Of a DNA stretch of 9,889 nt, positions 6,405 to 9,889 are shown piece by piece (within the stretch, counting starts at the first letter, position 1; the number at the start of each line of letters is the position of its first letter). The DNA is from an uncultured Burkholderiales bacterium (GTDB taxonomy: Bacteria; Pseudomonadota; Gammaproteobacteria; Burkholderiales; Burkholderiaceae_D): assembly GCA_937872165.1 (NCBI GenBank), contig CALMOR010000081.1, positions 49,213-59,101 of the forward strand, read 5' to 3'. A program made the translations under genes and the position numbers. The notes under the pieces are model-generated. The model was given only the letters and a program-made list of their open reading frames with translations, was not told the DNA's origin and did no database searches.

Positions 6405-6803
6405 TCAATAGGCGACCACGTCGAAGGTCTGCTCGTCGACGCGTCGCCCGTCGACCAGCACCTCGACGCGATAGTGGCCGATGCCGAGGTCGGACGCCGC
6501 GAGGCTGCGCACGAAGCGGTAGGGCGTGTCGGCGAAGTCGAGCGTCTTCGCGCGTTCGGCGATCAGCGTCTCGCCCTCGTACCAGTTCCAGCGCACGGCG
6601 TGCGAGCCGCCCTTACGGTCGGCCTCGGGCCACGCCACGTGCGTGACGATGACCACGCGGTCCTTCAACGGGATCCGTCGCGTCGGCACTTCGTGCGCAT
6701 GGGGGTCTTCACCGGCCGCGACCGCGCCGGAATAACGAAGCGACGGCGATGCGCAACCGCCGAGAGCGGCGAGCAGGGTCGCCACCATGAGCATTCGGAT
6801 CAT
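6405..6803 (-). CDS. Small predicted lipoprotein, function unknown
   Basis: 132 residues beginning MIRMLMVATLLAALGGCASPS: a short lipoprotein signal with lipobox LGGC at about residues 14-17, so Cys17 should be lipidated and the protein membrane-anchored and periplasm-facing. The rest is mostly predicted beta strand (DRVVIVTHVAW, HAVRWNWYEGE, HYRVEVLVDGRRVDEQTFDVV), suggesting an Ig-like or beta-sandwich fold. I do not recognise a named family. The ATG at 6801-6803 is preceded by GGAGAT at good spacing. An upstream in-frame ATG at 6945-6947 would add 48 residues without domain character and would bury the signal peptide, so it is rejected. The gene ends right beside the IS481 relic, so the original downstream neighbour may be lost. 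Confidence 0.7.
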   Translation of the reverse strand: MIRMLMVATLLAALGGCASPSLRYSGAVAAGEDPHAHEVPTRRIPLKDRVVIVTHVAWPEADRKGGSHAVRWNWYEGETLIAERAKTLDFADTPYRFVRSLAASDLGIGHYRVEVLVDGRRVDEQTFDVVAY

Positions 6804-6862
6804 TCGATCTCCACACGAAGCAGTTCGGCTCACGGGCGACCGATGCGAGCCGCCGCCCCTGT

Positions 6863-6913
6863 CCGCGATTGCCGCGCATCGTTGCACAGGAAGACGCGGA
6901 CTGCCAATCGCGG
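6863..6913. repeat. Perfect 9-bp inverted repeat upstream of lipoprotein gene
   Basis: CCGCGATTG at 6863-6871 and CAATCGCGG at 6905-6913 are exact reverse complements separated by 33 nt. They lie 60-110 nt upstream of the lipoprotein start. They could be an operator pair or form a long-loop hairpin in the leader; no terminator-like T-run follows. Confidence 0.45.
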
Positions 6914-7121
6914 TCCACGCCGGCGTCCTGGCATCTGTCGACGGCACGCAATGACCGTCCGTCCCCGCTGCTCCGATCGTCCGTCGTTCATCGGCGTCGA
7001 TCCGGTCTCGCGGGCCGGAGCACGGCAGGCCCTGGTACGGCGGTGCGATCGACCGTGACCGCCGACGGGACGAGGAAGGGAAGCTTCGGCGCGAGAACCT
7101 GCCGCCTGATCGGAAGAGGGA

Positions 7122-7135
7122 ACGACGATCGTCGT
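7122..7135 (-). terminator. 14-bp palindrome just after tRNA 3' end
   Basis: ACGACGATCGTCGT is a perfect palindrome that begins 6 nt beyond the CCA of the tRNA remnant in the tRNA's own direction. It could fold as a short hairpin (ACGAC/GTCGT, loop GATC) and serve as a tRNA terminator, but the following TCCCTCTTCC is only partly T-rich. A protein or recombination site is an alternative. Confidence 0.3.
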
Positions 7136-7141
7136 GCTGTG

Positions 7142-7165
7142 TGGTGCCGCGGGTCGGAATCGAAC
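7142..7165 (-). tRNA. 3' remnant of a tRNA gene (T-loop to CCA), truncated by IS3
   Basis: Read on the minus strand: G53, T-loop TTCGATT (7158-7164), T-stem 3' strand CCGAC (7153-7157), acceptor 3' strand CCGCGGC (7146-7152), discriminator A (7145), encoded CCA (7142-7144). Every segment has the exact tRNA length. The matching 5' T-stem (GTCGG) is missing: only its last G remains and the IS3 tip starts at the next base. The 5' half of the tRNA, expected to start GCCGCGG, is not on the far side of the IS in this window. The isoacceptor cannot be determined, since the anticodon is lost. Confidence 0.75.
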
Positions 7166-7193
7166 TGGGCTTCCCCCGATCTTCCGGACGCCT
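7166..7193 (+). repeat. IS3 terminal inverted repeat (orfB side)
   Basis: Starts TGGGCTTCC at 7166 and includes CCGGAC at 7184-7189. Matches the other end at 21 of 28 positions. Its outer edge touches the tRNA remnant. Confidence 0.8.
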
Positions 7194-7196
7194 TTG

Positions 7197-8060
7197 TCAA
7201 GCCATTGAAGCCTGTTCGAACTGAACAGGGCTGACCATGTTCAAGGTCGAGTGCTTTCGTCGCTGGTTGTAGAAGCGCTCGATGTAGTCGAACACGTCGG
7301 TCGTCGCGTCGTCGCGGGTGCGGTAGATCTTGCGAGCCGTCCGTTCGGTCTTCATCGTGCTGAAGAAGCTCTCCATGGCCGCGTTGTCCCAGCAGTCGCC
7401 GCGGCGGCTCATGCTGCAGGTGATGCCCTGGACCTTGAGCAGCGTCTGGAAGTCTTCACTCGTGTATTGACTGCCGCGATCGCTATGCAACATCAGATCG
7501 GTCGGCTCGCCGCGTCGCCAGAGCGCCATCAGCAAGGCATCGTTCACCATCCGGGCTTGCACCGTGTCGCTCATCGACCAGCCGACGATGCGACGCGAGT
7601 AGAGGTCCATCCCAGCTGCGACGAACAGCCAGCCTTCGGCGGTCCAGACATAGGTGAAGTCGGCGACCCACTTGCGGTTCGGGCTATCAGCTTCAAAGCG
7701 GCGCTGCAAGTGGTTCGGCGCGATGTAATGCTCGATGCGAGCCGCCCCGTCGATCGGAAGCCGCCTGCGCTTACGACGGGCCTGCAGCTTGGCCCGCTGC
7801 ATCAGGCGAGCAACGCGATTCATTCCGCAGCGTTCGCCGTCGGCTCGTAGGTCGTGCCAGACCCGCGGGCTGCCGTAGGTCCGGTCGCTCAGCTCGAAGC
7901 TCTCGCGGATGCGCCGCGTCAGCCTCGCGTCTTCGAGCGATCGGTCACTCGGACCACGACCGAGCCATTCGTAGAAGCCGCTGGTCGAGACCTCGAGCAT
8001 CCGGCACATCGATCGGGTCGGCCACACACCGCGCTGTCGTGCGATGTAGGCGTACTTCAC
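7197..8060 (-). CDS. IS3-family transposase OrfB (DDE integrase domain)
   Basis: 287 residues, full length. The rve-type catalytic triad is intact: Asp134 in WVADFTYV, Asp194 in LHSDRGSQYTS, and Glu230 in CWDNAAMESFF. The second Asp and the Glu are separated by 35 residues, the D(35)E spacing typical of IS3. The N-terminal HTH_21-like region (VSTSGFYEWL) precedes it. The GTG start at 8058-8060 overlaps the orfA TGA (GTGA). In IS3 elements the active transposase is an OrfAB fusion made by ribosomal frameshifting. Here orfA is broken upstream, so this copy can make OrfB at most. A hairpin CCTGTTC-GAACT-GAACAGG (7211-7229) lies in the last codons. Confidence 0.93.
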   Translation of the reverse strand: MKYAYIARQRGVWPTRSMCRMLEVSTSGFYEWLGRGPSDRSLEDARLTRRIRESFELSDRTYGSPRVWHDLRADGERCGMNRVARLMQRAKLQARRKRRRLPIDGAARIEHYIAPNHLQRRFEADSPNRKWVADFTYVWTAEGWLFVAAGMDLYSRRIVGWSMSDTVQARMVNDALLMALWRRGEPTDLMLHSDRGSQYTSEDFQTLLKVQGITCSMSRRGDCWDNAAMESFFSTMKTERTARKIYRTRDDATTDVFDYIERFYNQRRKHSTLNMVSPVQFEQASMA

Positions 8061-8098
8061 TGCGGTTCCTTCGCGAAGTACACCAACGCTTTCCTAAG
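8057..8098 (-). pseudogene. 3' fragment of IS3 orfA, separated by IS110
   Basis: Minus-strand codons read LRKALVYFAKEPQ then TGA at 8057-8059. This is the usual C-terminus of IS3 OrfA (DILKKAxxYFAKE...). It continues in frame from the larger orfA part that ends DI(L) at 9422-9429 once the IS110 and one copy of CT are removed. Confidence 0.8.
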
Positions 8099-9187
8099 AA
8101 ACACCCGTTGCGGGTTGTAAGGAGTAGCCAAACGCCGCCGCCCGGCGATGTAGCTGCTTGACGACGCGCTCGCGGTACCGTTGCTCGTAGTGATCAGCAC
8201 CTGGATCCTTGTAGCTTGAGCCGAACCGCATCGCGTTGTAGAACAGAACTGCGATCTTTCTCGCGGTGGCAGTGACCGCCTTCGCCTTGCCGATGCGCAT
8301 CGCGAGCCGCCGGTAAAACGCGCCCAGCGCGGTGTCGGTTTGGCCCACAGTGACGGCTGCGAGCCTCAGCTGGGCGGCGACTCGGTTGCTCGTCTTCCGA
8401 GTGTGCGACGAGAGGACCCGACCGCCGCTAATCTTGCAGCCTGTCTCTGAACATCGCATTCCTCGACTCGTAGTTGGTAAAAATCGTAGAGCGCCACGGC
8501 TTGCGCAAGCGCAAAGACATGCTCGGGCTGATAGTTTCCGACCAGCGCTGATCGGATCGTTTGCTCACTCGACTTGCACCGCTCGTCCCGCATGCCGGCA
8601 AGGACTTCGGGATCCCGCTGGCCCTCGATGATCGCTCGAATGATCCGCATGCCCGTCGCCCCGGTGACATCGGCAACGACGTGATGAAGCTGCAGGTTCA
8701 TGAAGGTCAGGGCCTTCTGCATATGCTGGATATGAGCGGCGGCATAGTCGAGATGCCGTTCCCGGAGGCGAAGGTAGCTTCGCAATGCCGCGACGTCGCG
8801 GCCCGGCCGGAAGCTCGCGCGCAAAAGTCCGCAGGCCTGCAGTCGTTGGAGCCATTGCGCATCGTTGACGTCGCTCTTGCGTCCCGGTACTGCCCGCGAC
8901 TCTCGAGCGTTGGCCAACACGACATCGATGCCTCGACCTTCGAGCACCTCGTAGGCCGCGACCCAATACACGCCGGTAGACTCCATCGCGACCGTTCTGA
9001 CTCCAACTGCAACCAGCCAATCGGCCATACGTTCTAGGTCAGCAGTGAATGCTTCGAACGTCTGAACCGGCTCGTCACACAGGTCCGGCGCGACCGCGAC
9101 GACATGAAACCGCGATCCGATGTCGATACCGCCGGCTCGTTCGTTGATGATCGGCATACCCGCCGCCTTGCCCCTACTCTTCGACAT
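8094..9187 (-). pseudogene. IS110-family transposase, internally deleted and frameshifted
   Basis: The N-terminal part (9187 to about 8443) has a full DEDD/RuvC-like domain: Asp22 in GIDIGSRFH, Glu69 in VAMESTGVYW, and Asp106 and Asp109 in GRKSDVNDAQWL, then LRSYLRLRERH and the helical region to LYDFYQLRVEECDVQRQ. The C-terminal part, in another frame from about 8441, gives GCKISGGRVLSSHTRKTSNR, then RLAAVTVGQTDTALGAFYRR and YYEQRY-like HYEQRYRERVV, the Tnp_20 domain. Compared with relatives, roughly 80-90 residues between ECD and KISGG are missing and the frame changes at about 8441. The protein is therefore not made as one piece. GGAGG precedes the ATG at 9185-9187. The TAG at 8094-8096 lies in the flanking IS3 DNA, not in the IS110. 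Confidence 0.9.
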
Positions 9188-9421
9188 GTTCGCCTCCGTG
9201 GGATGAACACGCCGGACGGGAACTCGGATCAGATCAATTTCCTAAACGGGGTCACACGAGATGCCACACAGCTGGGTCCGCAGCTTCCCTGGGCCAGGTT
9301 TTTTGACGGGGACGAATGCCTCCAAAAAGCTGAGGGCCACTGTCCATGCGCGCCGGTTCAGTGTAGGCCGCTACAAGTTTCTATCCATCGGGGACGCGGT
9401 CCCCCGCGAAGGCCGTTTTTT
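8097..9421 (-). mobile_element. IS110-family element nested in IS3 orfA
   Basis: The boundaries come from orfA continuity. On the minus strand the left flank is GACATC-CT (9429-9422) and the right flank is CT-TAGGAAAGCG (8098-8087). Joining them through one CT gives GAC ATC CTT AGG AAA GCG (DILRKA), the expected OrfA sequence. The element thus starts AAAAAACGGCC at 9421 and ends GGGTGTTT at 8099, with CT on both sides. No terminal inverted repeats or target duplication beyond CT are seen, as usual for IS110. The transposase reaches almost to the right end, and a 234-nt non-coding leader sits at the left end, which is IS110-group rather than IS1111-group architecture. Confidence 0.8.
9188..9421 (-). 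ncRNA. Candidate IS110 bridge RNA region
   Basis: This is non-coding DNA between the element's left tip and the transposase start. In IS110-group elements (IS621 is the studied case) this stretch encodes the bridge RNA that pairs with donor and target DNA. Visible hairpins: GGGGAC/GTCCCC with a 3-nt loop (9390-9404), CACTG/CAGTG with a 16-nt loop (9338-9363), and AGCTG/CAGCT with a 6-nt loop (9270-9285). Exact RNA ends and guide loops cannot be assigned by eye. The call rests on position, length and hairpins, not on a covariance match. Confidence 0.5.
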
Positions 9422-9677
9422 AGGATGTCGCGTTCCATCGTCACGCGCTTGAGCTCGCGCTGCACACGCTGCAGCTCCGTGACCGCCTCGGCTCGCAGCG
9501 GCTTCGATGGATTCATCTCCATGACGCCACCTCCTCGAGCTGGACCCAGCGCCGCAGCACCGTCTGGTCGAGCCCGAGATCGCGCGCAATGTGCGTCACC
9601 ATCGCACCCGGCTGCTGGCACAGCTTGACCGCCTCACGCTTGAACTCGTCCGTGAACTTCCGTCGTCCCTTGCTCAT
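9422..9677 (-). pseudogene. 5' part of IS3 orfA (HTH subunit), frameshifted and interrupted
   Basis: Starts at the ATG 9675-9677 with AGGAGG four bases upstream and reads MSKGRRKFTDEFKREAVKL, then IARDLGLDQTVLRRWVQLEE, the HTH_Tnp_1 helix-turn-helix of IS3 OrfA. The frame then shifts near 9525-9535 and continues VMEMNPSKPLRAEAVTEL, then QRVQRELKRVTMERDIL, the leucine-zipper-like segment, to the IS110 insertion. A single lost G in the GAGGAGGTGG run would explain the shift. OrfA binds the IS ends and supplies the N-terminus of the OrfAB transposase. With both a frameshift and an insertion it is dead in this copy. Confidence 0.85.
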
Positions 9678-9699
9678 CGTTCCTCCTGACCACATCATG

Positions 9700-9831
9700 C
9701 TAGTGGAGGTGTCCGGAGAACTGAAGGAAGCCCATGTTGTCCATCATCGCGCGAAGCGTCCGGCCGTCCCACGCCATCCCCCCGCCGTGGTCGAACCAGT
9801 TCGCGAGGCGGCTAAGCCGACCGAGGAAGCT
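9700..9831 (-). pseudogene. Coding-like fragment truncated by the IS3 end
   Basis: After an in-frame TGA at 9832-9834, the minus strand is open for 43 codons with strong G/C at third positions: RLANWFDHGGGMAWDGRTL, then RAMMDNMG, crossing into the IS3 tip and stopping at TAG 9700-9702. It looks like the remains of a host gene cut by the IS, but I recognise no family and there is no start codon. It could be chance in GC-rich DNA. The rest of 9735-9889 shows nothing I can name on either strand. Confidence 0.22.
9707..9734 (-). repeat. IS3 terminal inverted repeat (orfA side)
   Basis: On the minus strand it begins TGGGCTTCC at 9734 and includes CCGGAC at 9716-9711. It is the partner of the repeat at 7166-7193. 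Confidence 0.8.
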
Positions 9832-9889
9832 TCACCTTTCCAGCCGATTGGCTTATGCAGCGGAAAGCAAATCCATGCTTTCGAAGAGT

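Larger units (their letters stand above)
6804..7141. other. Intergenic stretch without a supported gene
   Basis: 338 nt between the lipoprotein gene and the tRNA remnant. Frames open on both strands here give Arg/Ser/Pro-rich products and run into the tRNA and IS end, so they are not credible genes. The stretch holds a 9-bp inverted repeat (6863-6913) in front of the lipoprotein gene and a 14-bp palindrome next to the tRNA end (7122-7135). Confidence 0.55.
7166..9734 (-). mobile_element. IS3-family insertion sequence, interrupted by an IS110-family element
   Basis: The ends are 28-bp imperfect inverted repeats beginning TGGGCTTCC (21 of 28 positions match), giving the TG...CA tips usual for IS3. 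Inside, read on the minus strand, are orfA (split) and intact orfB, overlapping as GTGA. Removing the inserted IS110 (about 1325 bp) leaves about 1244 bp, a normal IS3-family length. The outer flanks ACA and GTT do not form a direct repeat, so target duplication is absent and the two sides have probably been rearranged since insertion. Subgroup not assigned. Confidence 0.85.

Noticed and set aside
6804..6947. N-terminal extension of the lipoprotein
   Set aside because: The downstream ATG with GGAGAT and an immediate lipobox signal is far better.
7211..7229. Hairpin CCTGTTC/GAACAGG as an IS3 terminator
   Set aside because: It lies inside the last orfB codons and has no following T-run, so it may be incidental.
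6869..7234. 121-codon plus-strand open frame
   Set aside because: Composition is Arg/Ser-rich and it reads antisense through the tRNA remnant and IS3 end; no plausible start signal.
7163..9737. Target site duplication around the IS3
   Set aside because: The flanking triplets ACA and GTT (minus strand) do not match, nor do 4- or 5-base extensions.
7160..9740. Composite transposon or phage-like system
   Set aside because: The two insertion sequences are nested, not flanking; there is no cargo, integrase of the tyrosine type, or phage gene.
1..9889. CRISPR array, rRNA or intact tRNA
   Set aside because: No regularly spaced repeats and no rRNA-like sequence seen; the only tRNA sequence is the 24-nt remnant.

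Overview
The window is GC-rich throughout, with strong G/C preference at third codon positions. It contains a NitT/TauT-type ABC importer linked to an AtzG/AtzE/AtzH-type amidase set. Together these fit a soil- or water-type Betaproteobacterium such as a member of Burkholderiales. That assignment is inference; no marker gene is present.

Layout. (1) Positions 1-907, minus strand: two small conserved genes, a DUF3224 protein followed 3 nt later by a DUF3052 protein that runs off the left edge. (2) Positions 908-1238: divergent intergenic region with a strong sigma-54 (-24/-12) promoter candidate at 1180-1194 and an inverted repeat about 100 bp upstream of the predicted start. (3) Positions 1239-6035, plus strand: a tightly packed six-gene operon. 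It encodes a Tat-exported substrate-binding protein, a permease, an ATPase, an AtzG-like small subunit (DUF4089), an AtzE-family amidase with a TTG start, and an AtzH/HpxZ-like protein (DUF3225). Four of the five junctions are overlaps or gaps of 4 nt or less. The set reads as import and hydrolysis of a small nitrogen-rich compound (carboxybiuret-, ureide- or oxalurate-like), probably under nitrogen control. (4) Positions 6036-6404: a decayed IS481-type transposase relic. (5) Positions 6405-6803, minus: a small predicted lipoprotein. (6) Positions 6804-7141: no gene seen, one 9-bp inverted repeat. (7) Positions 7142-7165: the 3' end of a tRNA gene, cut exactly at the tip of an insertion sequence.

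(8) Positions 7166-9734: an IS3-family element with 28-bp imperfect terminal repeats. It is interrupted inside orfA by a complete-ended IS110-family element (about 8097-9421). Removing the IS110 together with one CT dinucleotide restores the orfA reading frame at the insertion point, so both IS110 ends can be placed to the base, with CT at each junction. This is the arrangement known for bridge-RNA-guided IS110 recombinases such as IS621. The IS110 transposase has an intact DEDD domain but has lost its middle section and is frameshifted. The 234-nt leader upstream of it, where bridge RNAs lie in the IS110 group, looks intact and can form several hairpins. (9) Positions 9735-9889: flank with no recognised gene, only a short coding-like fragment.

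The left two thirds is a functional catabolic island. The right third is a graveyard of nested mobile elements next to a damaged tRNA.
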